DNA of 64,000 nt, taken from Bettongia penicillata ogilbyi (taxonomy: Eukaryota; Chordata; Mammalia; Diprotodontia; Potoroidae). The notes beneath the pieces are model-generated. The model made no database searches. It saw only the letters and a list, made by a program, of their open reading frames with translations, and had not been told where the DNA came from. Positions 42,973-54,295 of this stretch are shown one piece after another. The translations under genes and the position numbers were made by a program. Where the stretch lies: NCBI GenBank assembly GCA_023548195.1, contig JAJHZJ010000121.1:3286220-3350219 (forward strand), in the 5' to 3' direction. Position 1 is the first letter of the stretch. Every line of letters begins with the position of its first letter.

Positions 42973-43194
42973 AATCTTAAATTGACCTTTAAAGCTACAC
43001 AGTAACAACGGAGTAACACAGGATCTTTACCTGTTTCTAGAATTCTCTAACTTCTATCTGCCTCTAGAACAGATTTGGGTAAATTGATCTATTCCTTATC
43101 AAAGCAGAAGTATACATGGTTCTCTCACTATTGATTTCCTTCTCTTATCATGAAAAGAAATGATAATTCACATTTACTTAATTTGTCAAGGTTG

Positions 43195-43392
43195 ACCATT
43201 CACTTGACTCACAAAAACTCTCCAACACAGTGTAGCACAAGTATTTTTATCCCCATGTTACAGGTGGGAAGACTGAGGCACTGAGAGGTTGGTTTGTACA
43301 GATTCATAGAACTAAAAAGTACCATAGCTGGAATTTGAGCCCAGGTCTCCTGATGCCATATCCATCACTTTTTCCATCTACCTATACAAAAT
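43195..43392 (-). repeat. MIR, antisense
   Basis: 'tttttatccccatgttacaggtgggaagactgaggcactgagagg' region, 'ggaatttgagcccaggtctcctgatgcc'. Confidence 0.85.
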
Positions 43393-44112
43393 AAAGGACT
43401 TTGGGATGAAGGTTGTCATGCTCCCATGAGATTATCCCAGTTACTCAGGTTCTGCCTTGATAAAGAATGGATTGATTTGTCTAAATCTATTCTAGAGACA
43501 AATTGAAGTTAAAGGAATTCTAGAAACTTAAAGATCCTATGTTGTTCCTTTGTTCCTGTGTAGCCTCAAAAGCCCATTAAAGACCACTCCTTCTTTTTTC
43601 TTTTTTCTTCTAAAATTGGACTTGAGGAAAGATAGTAGAGCTGACACAATGGGTAGGTAAGGTAAGCAGCAACTTAGGATGCAAAATATGAGGCTGGGGA
43701 TAAGGAGGAGAAGACAATGGGAGATAATTTACAATATTATTTTTAAAATACATTCACTTGGACTCATTTCACTTAATTTGAATTGGAGAATACAGCCATA
43801 AGCCTCACATCAACAGGAAAGCCACAACAGACATTGTGCCAACTTCTGACCTTCTGAGAAGAAATTGTATGAGTACCAGAAGCCAACTAAAGAGGAGTTC
43901 CTGAATCCCTCTCTATCCCTTTTCAAACACACAAGTAGGCTTTCTAAGCTTGGCTCTGAGATGATTCAGAACAAGTTAAACAACGTATGAACAGCTTTCT
44001 ACTCATCCTCCAAAAGCAGCCTCTGCTCTCCTCAGGTTCCTAGTTAACCTGTCCTGTTCTTGCTCGAAAACACTGTCGTGAGGAATGACACAACACTCTC
44101 CTCATCAAGTTG
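43393..44112. other. No recognised gene or repeat
   Basis: Mixed sequence. The minus open frame 44040-44237 runs into the L1 and is not meaningful. Confidence 0.4.
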
Positions 44113-44130
44113 AAAAGTAAGTCATTCAAC

Positions 44131-45333
44131 CCAGTGCAACCAAGGTTAGGAGGGAAACAGAAAACTGGGAAAGAATTTTTGCAACTAGTGTCTGTGATAA
44201 AGGCCTCATTTCTAAAATATACAGAGAACTGAGTCAAATATATAAGAATACAAGTCTTTCCCCAATTGATAAATGGTCAAAGAATATGAACAGGCAATTT
44301 TCAGAGGAAGAAATTCAAGTTATCTATGGTCATAGGAAAAAATGCTCTAAATCACTATTGATTAGAGAGATGCAAATCAAAACAACTCTGAGATACCATA
44401 TCACACCTACCAGATTGACTAACATGACAAAACAGGATGATGACAAATGTTGGAGAAGATGTGGGAGAGTTGGAAACTGTTTCATTGTTGGTGGAGCTGT
44501 GAGCTGATCCAACCATTCTGGAGAGCAATTTGGAATTATGCCCAAAGGGCTACAAAAATGTGCATACCCTTTGACTCAGCAGTACCGCTTCTGTATACTG
44601 TATCCCAAAGAGATCATAAAAATGAGAAAGGGTCCCACATGTACAAAAATATTTATAGCAGTTCTCTTTGTGGTGACCAGAGACTGGAAATCATGGGGAA
44701 TGACTGAACAAGTTGTGGTATGGGAATGTAATGGAATACTATTGTGCTATAAGAAATGATGAACAGGAAGACTTCAGAGAAGCCTGAAAAGACTTATATG
44801 ACCTGATGCTGAGTGAAAGGAGCAGAACCAGGAGAACTTTGTACACAACAACAACCACAGTGTGCAAGGAATTTTTCTGGTAGACTTGGTCCTTCATAGC
44901 AAAGCAAGAACCTAAAAATTCCCAATGGAATTTTGAGGCAACCAAGGAATTGGATCACAGAATGAAGCAGACCGTTTACTTTTGTGTTATGTTTTGTTTT
45001 GTTTTATGGTTTCTCTCATTCATTTTAATTCTTCCATTCAACATGACTAAGGTGAAAATGTATTTAATAGGAACGTACATGTAGAACTTATATAAGATAG
45101 CCTGTCATCTTGGGAAGGGAGTGGAGAAGTAGAGGGGAAAGAGGGGGAAGTAGGAGAAAAAAATCTAAGATATATGGAAGTGATTGTAGAACACTGAAAA
45201 CAAAATAATTTTTTTAAAAAACTAGAAAAAGAACAAATTAAAAATCCCCAACTAAATACCAAATTAGAAATTCTGAAAATCAAAGACATGATTAATAAAC
45301 TTAAAAGTGAGAAATCTATTGAACTAATAAAAA
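44131..45333 (+). mobile_element. L1 insertion with extra 3' segment, 18-bp target duplication
   Basis: 44131-45222 is the ORF2 C-terminal region (e.g. SLLIREMQIKTTLRYH, CWRRCG, ILLCYKK, in three frames because of two shifts) and 3' UTR. At 45223-45322 it continues, without a break, into a different part of L1 ORF2 in the same orientation (LEKEQIKNPQLNTKLEILKI), then A9. The whole is bounded by aaaagtaagtcattcaac (44113-44130) and aaaagtaaatcattcac (45334-45350). A single retrotransposition event carrying read-through sequence explains this best. Confidence 0.85.
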
Positions 45334-45336
45334 AAA

Positions 45337-45480
45337 AGTAAATCATTCACTCAATGAGCATTTATTAAGCACTTACTATATGCCAAGCAGTGTGCTAAAC
45401 TGTGGGGATATGAAGAAGGCAAATGATAATCCCTGCCTTAAAGGAGCGTATATACAAATGGCAGAAACAAAATGAAAACA
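45337..45480 (-). repeat. L2 3' end, antisense
   Basis: 'cactcaatgagcatttattaagcacttactatatgccaag' region, 'gtggggatatgaagaaggc', 'aatccctgccttaaaggagc'. It was the target of the L1 insertion. Confidence 0.8.
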
Positions 45481-45498
45481 ACTTTGCTAAAACAAACT

Positions 45499-45715
45499 AT
45501 GTATGTATGCATATATGTATATGTGTGTATATATGTGAGTGCATGTATGAGAATACATGTGCATGCATGTACATGTGTGTACACATGTATACATGTGGAT
45601 TTCATGTGTGCGTTGTATATGTGTGAATGTATCTATGTGTATGTGTGTGCATATATATGTATATATGTGTGTGTGTATGTGTGTATATCCATACATGCAT
45701 GTATATATATTGTTT
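45499..45715. repeat. (TATG)/(TG)n microsatellite
   Basis: About 215 bases of tatg, tgtg, catg and tata units. All long open frames here (both strands) encode Tyr/Cys/His/Thr repeats and are artefacts. Confidence 0.95.
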
Positions 45716-45855
45716 AAATTGGACATACTCAAGCAAGGGCAAGCACCAGCCTTAAAGGGAAGGACACTAGTCATTCTGCCTCTATATGTAATTGCCCTCT
45801 AGATTTCTTACCGGTTGATTCTGGTATGGATACATAAGTTAACATTTATCTTTGT

Positions 45856-46010
45856 TAAAAAGTTATTTTATTTTTAATTTATGGAATAAACCAAACATTT
45901 CCACAACACAGTACAATAAATAAGATGACTGCACAAACCTACCATGCACAACTTGCCATTTCTTTCAAATATGCAACAAAATTAACCTGTAAATTTACTT
46001 TTTGTCTGAC
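45856..46010 (-). repeat. L1 3' end fragment
   Basis: 'tttaatttatggaataaaccaaacatttccacaacacagtacaataaataag' region, 'catgcacaacttgccatttctttc', 'aattaacctgtaaatttac'. Same 3' UTR type as at 29752. Confidence 0.8.
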
Positions 46011-46194
46011 AATAATAATAGTTTATGTTTATGAACTTCTGTTTTCATCAGTGCTTTAAAGATTGTCAATTGCATTAGTGAAGGTATTTCTTCTCCCAGT
46101 TCAACACTTCACACTTCAGTAGATGGTCTACATGAACTGCTATGGTTCAAAAACTTCAACACCTGCAGACAGCCTTCTTAACGAATGGAGGAGT

Positions 46195-46308
46195 CTCTCT
46201 GAATTCCCCTACAGAATTGTTAGCTCTTCTAGAGGGCAGGGATCTCATTCATCTTCCGCACTTAGCACGGTACCTGGCAAGCACTTAATAGATGCTGACT
46301 GATTGCTT
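46195..46308 (+). repeat. L2 3' end, sense
   Basis: 'tgttagctcttctagagggcagggatctcattcatc' region, 'cacttagcacggtacctggc', 'cacttaatagatgctgactgattg'. Confidence 0.85.
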
Positions 46309-46934
46309 AGCGAGGTTAGTCCTCAAACAAATGTACAGGCCATTTCCAGTCCATATCTGAAGACTTTCCCACTTGGTGGGGCCTGCTAGAGCTTGCATTG
46401 TGTTGGCATAACCTTTGAGAACTCAGAGTCATCTCCATACAACAGTTAAATATTGAAATAAGACTTTGTTTGGAGAGGGAAGTTTATGTGCATTGAAAGC
46501 TAGGTTGTTGGGTTGGTAATTTTTGCCTGGCAGTATGGTTACCCAAATGCTATATTAACTGGCAATCCAAGGCCCATACCCTACAGTATTATTATGAGAT
46601 ATTTGCAATGATAATTGTGTTACTACAAGATATGAATCAAGTCAAGATTAAACTAGAGATTTCATATAAGACAGAGATTCCCAGCAACCTTGCCTGGTAG
46701 ATTTCCAAGCTGATTTCTATCACCATACCTACATGGCTCCCATTCTACCATTTGCCAAGATTTACAGCAGAAAATAGAGTATAGCCAGTATCAGTATACC
46801 CTCACCTGCTCCACTCAAGGATCTATCCCACACTGGAATTTTACTATCATTTTCTTTACACTCGGGGTAATCCAAACGTCTTAGGGAAATAATAAGCTGC
46901 TTCTGTTCACAAAAAGATGGGGAAGGGGAGTTAG
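46309..46934. other. No recognised gene or repeat
   Basis: Mixed sequence without landmarks. Confidence 0.45.
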
Positions 46935-47155
46935 ATTGTGCAGCTAAATCATAGGACTTAGAATCAGGAAGATCTGAGTTCAAATCCTGCCTCAGACACT
47001 TATTAGCTCTGTGATGCTGGGCAAGTTACTTAACCATTGCCTGCCTCAGCTTCCTAATCTGTAAAATAGGAATAAAAACAGCATCTGCCTCCCAGAATGA
47101 GATATTTGTAAAGTGCTTTACAAACCTTAAACTACTATACATGTTATTATTTATT
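46935..47155 (+). repeat. Marsupial tRNA-SINE/CORE-SINE
   Basis: 'gtgcagctaaatcataggacttagaatcaggaagatctgagttc' region, 'gatgctgggcaagttacttaacc', 'cctaatctgtaaaatagg', tail 'tttgtaaagtgctttacaaacctt' and an (att)n/(tat)n end. Confidence 0.9.
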
Positions 47156-47215
47156 ATATATTATATACCATATTACTATATATTATACTTATTATATATG
47201 TTAAGTACATTTTAT
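47140..47215. repeat. (TTATATA)n AT-rich tract
   Basis: Continues from the SINE tail; tata/ttat words only. Confidence 0.8.
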
Positions 47216-47459
47216 TCCCATTCTTTAAAAATTAGCTGTCTGCACACTAAATCTATGACTTTATGATGCAAGAATTTTCAAAAACGCTGGACCATTTATG
47301 GGGTATGCTGGTTTCTTTCAGGTAGGGGTTAGGATTAATGGGTGTTTTGTGAGTCCATAATAGATATAGGAGCTGCCAATTTACTAGAAGACAACATTCA
47401 CTTACCCCTATTATTGGCAGAGTTTCCCTAAGATCAAAAATATATGGCTGAAACAAACT

Positions 47460-47560
47460 TTAGAGGCCATTATATTCAATTTCCTTATTTTACAGATAAG
47501 AAAACTGAGTCACATCTAATAAGTACCTGGGCTAGGTTTGGAGCTTTGACTTTCTTGACT
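47460..47560 (-). repeat. MIR, antisense
   Basis: 'caatttccttattttacagataagaaaactgagtcacatc' region. Confidence 0.65.
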
Positions 47561-47861
47561 CTGGGAACCAGTTCCTTGAATTCTTTGCTCTTATTTTCTA
47601 TAATACCTATTGGCATTTAGTCATATTGGTCTACAGTATCTTGTATTGTTACCTTTTTTATGTACAAGAAGATTGTAACTAGCCCTCTGTTGTTGATGAC
47701 GTAGGCAGTCATCTTTTTAAGGGCAAGAGGCTGGCCTACATGATCCCTCCAAGTTTCTCAAGGATCCATTTTTCGGTGCTTTCTATTTTTTAACCAAAAA
47801 ATAATTCCTGGAACTCATAATCTTATATCTGTGACCATAATCATATGGAAGTTTCCATGAC

Positions 47862-48045
47862 AATATGGTGTAGTGGAAAGAGTTTAGAGGTGTAGAACTT
47901 GGGTTCAAATTCTGTTTCAACTATTTCTTACCTCAAGCTACTTAATTAACCTCTCTTGGGTTTACTTTCCTCATCTATAAGACGAGGGTTTAGATGACCT
48001 CAGGTGACTTTTCCACCTCTAAATAGATGATCTGGTAATCCTATT
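47862..48045 (+). repeat. MIR/CORE-SINE
   Basis: 'atatggtgtagtggaaagagtttagagg', 'cttgggttcaaattctgtttc', 'cctcatctataagacgagggtttagatgacctcagg'. Confidence 0.85.
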
Positions 48046-49764
48046 TAACTTTGATAATTGATGACTGATAACTTTTTAGAACTCAGCAGCCTCAAAGAGG
48101 GGGGTAGATGGTGGGTGGGATGTCATTCCACCACCATATGTTCAGTGGCTTTCCTTAGCCAAACTCAGCCCTGTGAGGCTTTTACCTGCATCTTGCATGG
48201 GAGGATACAGATTTAATTTGGGTGCCTGGTTTATAGAAACTGTTTAGCGTGCGTGCATCTGTTATGCTGGATCACACCTGGTGTCTACATAAACAAGGCT
48301 TTGGCAAGGATTCCTACCTCTGGGATAGAGGCCTGAGAATTTCAAGCTGAAAACATGGCAGTGTTGCAAAGATGCTTCAAATAGCCTGTCTCACCAGTGC
48401 AGTAAATGAACCTGCTTGTTCTCATGTTAAATGCTTCATGAAGATCTTACTGGAAGCAAAAGGGGAAGGAATCCCTAAATAGCTCAGCATCCACCACACC
48501 ACAAATAATAATGCTCAGAAAGTGTAAATGGGAAGCACTTCAAGGAGAAAAAGGTGCAAAATAGAATGAAAATCCAGCCTCAGTGCCAGCCATTGCCTCC
48601 TATTTTGTTAGCATCTTCCCAGGGAAATTACTTAATTATAAAATATGATTGACATCCCTGGTGTCAGCAAGCTAAGCCCATCACGTGACTTTTGTTCCAG
48701 GGGTCTTCACTGCTTTCTCCAAGTTGCACATCGTTTCTATAAACTGTAGGATGCCAGGTATTTTTTGTTATTGGAAACAAAAGAGACAACTTTACACAAC
48801 ATGACTTGGTCTTTGGAAGGAAGGTCTCTCCGCCTCCCTACCATACCTTCAGCAATTTAATAGAGTTTATGAAAAAATAAAATGCACCTCCTGCAATCAG
48901 TCCTTTGTCTCTTACCCCCTATTCTTTTTTTTCCACAACTCTTTCCTTCTCTTGCTTTTTTGTTGGTTTTAATAAAAGATAATGCAAATGAACGACATAG
49001 AAAAGATTTCCTCTTTAAAGTAGGTATATGTAATAAGTAAGCACCTAAATCCGTTAGATTAATAACTAATTAAATTTAATGTAGTTAGGTATAATAACTA
49101 ACCACGTAACACTGAAGCAATTGGATATTTTTTTCTCCTGCCTCCAAGTTTCTCTGGGGTTTGGTAGAAAGCCAGACTAAAATACCATGAAAACCGAAAG
49201 GTCAGTAATTAAGAAATCTAAGATGTAATTTTGAGCAACTAGAGAAAACAAGAAGGACATCTATAGAAAACATAGGGTGGGGGAGAGAGAATGAATGTCC
49301 GCCTCTTAATTTCCAAAATAGATGCATTAAAATAGTTTGTGAAAATTATTCTATGTCCCTGCAAGAAATATTTCTTTGCTTTATATTAGATAAAGCTAAA
49401 TATCTTGTTGCTCCATTCTTCCAGTGCACTAGTTCATTCATAGCATCCATGATAATTAATTAGCACTAATGAATCCTGGTTTGTGGTGTTAATCTGTCAC
49501 CCAGCATAAAGCCTCCTCAGGAAGACGAAAAAAGTCAAAGACTGCACCTTGCAGCCAGTTTAAATTAGTGTTGGTTTGATTTGTTTTAATTGAAAGACTG
49601 TGCCTTCATCCTAGATGTTTATATTTCTATCTGTAAACTTTTATAATCTCATACTTGTGGAGAGAAGAGTCTTTGTGTCAGCAGTTTACTGAAAGTGCTG
49701 TTGAAGCACTTGGCACCCAGACAGGCATATTTCAATCAAAATCTATACAGCCTCATTAAGAAGT
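48046..49764. other. Repeat-poor block, candidate conserved non-coding DNA
   Basis: 1.7 kb with no repeat I recognise in an otherwise repeat-dense window. 48590-48720 (including 'atcacgtgac', an E-box-like site) and 49360-49764 (TAAT/ATTA-rich: 'gataattaattagcactaatg' region, then 'gcagtttactgaaagtgctg', 'caggcatatttcaatcaaaa') have the texture of vertebrate conserved non-coding elements. No codon-like structure is seen. This is inference from texture only. Confidence 0.4.
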
Positions 49765-50150
49765 AATGCCCATTGACTGGGGAACAACTGAAAAAATGTG
49801 GTAAATAAAATAGAATATATTATTGTGCTGTGAAAAATAAAGACTATGAGGAATTCCTAGGAACAGGGGAAGACCTGTATAAAATGATGTATGATAAAAT
49901 AAGCAGAACCAAGAAAACAATATATACAATGATTACAATAATACAAATGGAAAAAAAAAACACTGAAAAAGAGCAAAGTGCTGAGTAAATGGACTGATGG
50001 GAAGAGAAGAAGAACTAAATCTCTCCTTTTGGTAGAAAGGTGGGGGATTATGGTTAAAGAATACTGTATACAGAATCTGACTGTCACTATATTGGTTGGT
50101 TTTGCTTAAATATTTCCCTATTTCTATTTTGTAGGATTTTTTTTTATTAC
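49765..50150 (+). mobile_element. Old L1, ORF2 C-terminus and 3' UTR (second tail type)
   Basis: 'cattgactggggaacaactg', 'tattattgtgctgtgaaaaataaagactatgagg', 'gatgtatgataaaataagcagaaccaagaaaacaatatatac' region, 'ggttggttttgcttaaat'. Diverged. Confidence 0.75.
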
Positions 50151-50967
50151 AAGGAAGAGTTCATAGGAGTTGGAGCACATCTAAAATTAGAAGTAACATA
50201 ATATATCAGTGTAATGTGGGTGGTCTAGGTTCCTAGAAAAAGGAGCAACACCAAGCTGTTATATGAGGAAAATGCACCCCTACTCACCAGTTTAACTCTT
50301 GAGTCCCTACTAATGTGCTTCCATTTACACAAACCAGTTTCTTACAATGGTAACACTTCTACATCTTAAACATAGCTGTATTAGCAGTAAGACAACAGAA
50401 ATAAAGATAGCACTTGTATTCATATTAAATCAAAGACAAGAATAACAAATACATTAAGATCTACACATAAACCTGCATAACCATGTCCTGTGAACTTGGT
50501 ATCTGTGGAAAAGAGTAAACCTTCCCTTTGCAGAAACCTATCAGGGAAACACATGTAAAAGAAAAATCCATATATTTGAGATAACTCAGAGCTCAGGACT
50601 TCAGGCTTTGGGGTTATTCCATTCAGGGACATGCGCACCATACGCAGTCACCATTTTTTCCTAACTGCGTGTCTGCTGATCTTTACCACTGTCCGGGGGG
50701 AATCCTCTTTTTTCTTCTCTCACCAATGAAGCAACAGTCCTTAATGTCATCCTTTATTCTCCAGTTGTATGACTCTTCGTTGTGTTTTACCTTCTTGGGT
50801 CTTAAAACAGTTACATGCAAATGAGCTAGGGTACCATAATGCACTGTATGCAACCATCAGTAAATTCTCAAAATGTTATTCTGTCATATGCTATGCCTCG
50901 AAAACTGTTTCTCCATATTTTTGCTTTTCAGTTTTTAATAAATAAAAGTTCTTTCTCTGGTTCCTTA
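50151..50967. other. No recognised gene or repeat
   Basis: No landmark recognised. The minus open frame 50420-50641 has no domain. Confidence 0.4.
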
Positions 50968-51140
50968 AACCAAAGATCTTTACCTGGGGTCCATAAACTT
51001 AAAAGAATTGGCAACCATGCTTCAATATACTTTATTTCTTTTATAATCTTATGCATTTTGTCTTAAGCATTTAAAAACATTCTGAGAAGGGATTCATAAG
51101 CTTCACCAAACTACCAAAGGGTATATGACACAAAAAGGTT
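50968..51140 (-). mobile_element. Non-autonomous hAT-like element, copy 2
   Basis: 'ttaaaccaaagatctttacctggggtcc' at the left and 'gacacaaaaaggttaagatcc' at the right are imperfect inverted ends. The body aligns, inverted, with 24561-24750 ('cttatgcattttgtcttaagcattt', 'gagaagggattcataagcttcac', 'aaactaccaaaggg'). Confidence 0.55.
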
Positions 51141-51149
51141 AAGATCCAG

Positions 51150-51395
51150 CCCCAGCCGCTCTGCTCACTTCCCTTACCAATTGCTCTCTAGTCTCCTTCA
51201 CTTTCATGCCTGCTGCCTTGCCCCTACGTGAATACAATCTCCCTCTCCACTTTATACCTCTTTTTTATGTGCTGTGTTCCCCCATTAAAATGTAAGCTTC
51301 TTAAGACTACACAGTGACTTGTTTTCTTATTTTTGTATCCCCAACATGTAACACACTTCCTGGGACATAGTAAGTGCTTAATAAATATTTTATCT
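51150..51395 (+). repeat. L2 3' end, sense
   Basis: 'cccattaaaatgtaagcttcttaagactacac', 'tgtatccccaacatgtaacacacttcctggg', 'agtaagtgcttaataaatatttt'. Confidence 0.85.
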
Positions 51396-51652
51396 ATTTA
51401 TGTATTATTTATTTAAGAATGCATGCTTTAACTCATCAAACAGTTTAGTTTAAATGAAGCGTCAGTCACACTTTACAATGTGATTTATATCATGATGTTT
51501 ACTATACACTTTACTTTCTGTTCCAAACTGCTAAAATCTCATTTGACAACTTTTATTGGTTTTTATTAAACTAATTACATTACTCATCTTTTAGGCATCA
51601 AACTGTTCATCCATGAAAGAAGAAATATCTTCCATTCTCTATCAATTTTTTT

Positions 51653-51706
51653 CCAATTTGACATTTTTATTTAAACCATTTTCGGTGTGTCGTAGTGGTA
51701 AGGAAA
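51653..51706 (-). other. Extra 3' segment of the HAL1 (candidate 3' transduction)
   Basis: Non-HAL1 sequence lies between the element's A-rich end and the target duplication. On the minus strand it ends with AATAAA, about 13 bases, then A7 (51646-51652), as expected if the source transcript read through its own weak signal and used a flanking one. Confidence 0.6.
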
Positions 51707-52512
51707 CTTTTTTGTTTGTTCATTTTGAATTGATTTATTTATTTTAGTCTTCAACATTCATTTCTACAAGATTTTGAGTTCCAAATTTTCTCCCATCTCT
51801 CCCCTCCCCCCATCCCAAGATGGCATGCCCCCTGTCCCCTCAGTCTGCTCTTCCCTCCCTCACCCTACCCCCTTCTATCCCCCTCCTCCTCAGTTTCTTG
51901 TAGGGCAAGATAGATTTCTATACCCGATTGCCTATACATCTTATTTCCCAGCTTCATGTAAAAACTATTTTTAACATTTGTTTTTAAAGTTTTGAATTCC
52001 AAATTCTCTTCTTTCTTTCCTCCGCATCCACCCTCATTGGGAAGGCTAGCAGTTCAATGTAGGTTATACATGTGTAGTTATGCAAAACACTTTCATAATA
52101 GTCATGTTGTGAAAGACTAACTATATTTCCCTCCATCCTATTCCACCCCCCATTTATTCTGTTCTCTCCTTTGACCCTGTCCCTTTCCAAAAGTGTTTGC
52201 TTCTGAATACCTCTCCCCTAATCTGCCCTCCCTTCCTCCTACTTTTCTGTAGGATAAGATACCCAGTTGAGTGTGTATGTTATTCCCTCCTTAAGCCAAA
52301 TCCAATGAGAGTAAGTTTCACTCATTCCCTCTCACCTCCTCCTCTTCCCCTCCATTGTAAAAACTTTTTATTTCCTCTTTTATGTGAGATAATTTACCCC
52401 ATTCTATCTCTCCCTTCTTCCTTCTCCCAATGTATTCTTCTCTCACTCCTTAATTTTAATTTTTATATATCATCCTTTCATATTCAATTTACCCTGTGCT
52501 CTCTGTCTAAAC

Positions 52513-52570
52513 ATACACACATGTATGTATGTATGTATGTGTGTGTGTGTATATATATATACATATATAT
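52513..52570. repeat. (ATGT)/(GT)/(TA)n microsatellite in the HAL1 3' UTR
   Basis: atgt x4, gt x6, at/ac run. Confidence 0.9.
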
Positions 52571-52781
52571 TCCCCCCAACTACCTAGTACTGAGAAAGGT
52601 CTCATGAGTTACAAATATCATCTTTCTGTGTAGAGATGTAAACAGTTCAACTTTAATAAGTCCCTTATGATTTCTCTTTCCTGTTTACCTTTTCATGCTT
52701 CTCTTGATTCTTGTACTTGAAAGTCAGATTTTCTATTCAACTCTGGTCTTTTCAGCAAGAGTGCTTGAAAGACCTCTTATT

Positions 52782-54295
52782 TCATTGGATGTCCATTTTT
52801 TCCCCTGGAGTATTATACTCAGTTTTTCTGAGTAGGTGATTCTTAGTTTTAATCCTAGCTCCTTTGACTTCTAGAATATCATATTCCAAGCCCTCTGATC
52901 CCTTAATGTAGGAGCGGCTAGATCTTGTGTTATCCTGATTGTGTTTCCACAATATTAAAATTGCTTCTTGACCTGGGAACTCTGGGAATTTGGCTACAAT
53001 ATTCCTAGGAGTTTTTCTTTTTGTATCTCTTGCAAGGGGCAATTGGTGGATTCTTTCAATTTCTATTTTACAAATATCAGGGCAGTTTGCCTTGATAATT
53101 TCTTGAAAGACAATGTCTAGGCTCTTTTTGTGATCGTGGTTTCTAGGTAGTCCAATAATTTTTAAATTATCTTTCCTGGATCTATTTTCCAGGTCAGTGG
53201 TTTTTTCCAATGAGATATTTCACATTGTCTTCCATTTTTTCATTCTTTTGATTGTTTTATAATTTCTTGATACAATTTCTTATAAAGTCATTAGCTTCCA
53301 TTTGCTCCATTCTAATTTTTAAGGAGCTATTTTCTTCAGTGATCTTTTTGGACCTCCTTTTCCATTTGACCAGTTCTGCTCTTTAAGGCATTTTTCTCCT
53401 CATTGGCTTTTTGGACCTCTTTAGTGTGGTGCCAACATGATATTCACAGGACCTATGACAGCCATGAATATCTCGGTGCAGTTCTGAGTCATGAAATACC
53501 ACCGGTTCTCCATATGGAAGACAGAACCAAAACATTTATTCAGACACCAAAAAGCCAAATCTATCATAGTAACAAAGAAATCTATACATAATAACAATGC
53601 AGAGAACAACACCATCCCCATACCTTCCCTCTGCTAGGCTTCCCACAAACCATCTCCCTTAAACAAAATCACAAACAAATTCTCTCATTCACACTAAGCT
53701 GCTTGCCTGCATCCTTCCCAGCTCTGACTCTTCTCTGCCCAACTTCCTTTCAGCTCTGCTCTAGCTCCACCTCTTCCTGTTCCACCCTTTCTGCCCCACT
53801 CCTTCCTGTTCCATATAACTTGATTCATGTGACTCAGGCTTCCATGTGACTTAAGCAGGTCACATGGGCCTATTAATGGATGGGAAATATCTTCCCATTG
53901 AGAAGCAAAATTATATTAACAATAAACAAATATGCATTATGCGTTACATGCCTTACATTACAAAATGCATTACATTTTGCCATTTGGGTTCATCTATTTT
54001 TAAGAGGTTATTTTCTTCAATATTTTTTGGGATCTCCTTTAGCAAGCTGGTGAGTCATTTTTCATGATACGCTTGCATCTCTCTCATTTCTCAAAATTTC
54101 CCAATTTTTCCTCTACTTCTCTCACTTGATTTTCAAAATCCTTTCTGAGCTCTTCCCTGACCTGACAGCAATACATACTTTTCTTGGAGGCTTTGAATGG
54201 AGAAGCTTTGACTTCGTTGTCTTCTGGTTGTATGTTTTGATCTTTTTTGTCCAAAGTAAGATTCTACAATCTGGATTTTTTTTATACTGTTTGCT
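52782..54295 (-). pseudogene. HAL1/L1-type ORF1 (RNA-binding protein) remnant, split by an LTR
   Basis: L1 ORF1p-type chaperone that would coat element RNA. From about 54295 a start-like MSKQYKK leads into a Lys/Glu-rich region (coiled-coil zone, 53980-54130 and 53215-53419) and, at 53210-52782, an open 142-codon stretch with SRKDNLKIIGLP, then IVFQEII, IEIERIHQLPL and RKTPRNIVAKF. These are the RRM and C-terminal-domain landmarks of L1 ORF1p. Stops in the coiled coil and the 550-bp LTR at 53425 make it dead. Confidence 0.85.
53425..53974 (-). mobile_element. Solo LTR inserted in HAL1 ORF1, 5-bp target duplication
   Basis: On the + strand it begins TG (tgtggtgcca) and ends CA (gcattaca); minus-strand AATAAA at 53535-53540. 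Flanking tttag (53420-53424) and ttttg (53975-53979) are a 5-bp duplication with one change, and excising the LTR rejoins normal HAL1 sequence. Homologous to the LTR at 13430-13896 but about 50 bases longer at its U3 end. No internal genes remain. Confidence 0.85.

Noticed and set aside
45472..45802. Overlapping Cys/Tyr/His/Thr-rich frames on both strands
   Set aside because: Produced by the (TATG)/(TG)n microsatellite.
52197..52607. 136-codon + open frame
   Set aside because: Lies antisense to the pyrimidine-rich 3' UTR of the HAL1 and ends in its microsatellite.
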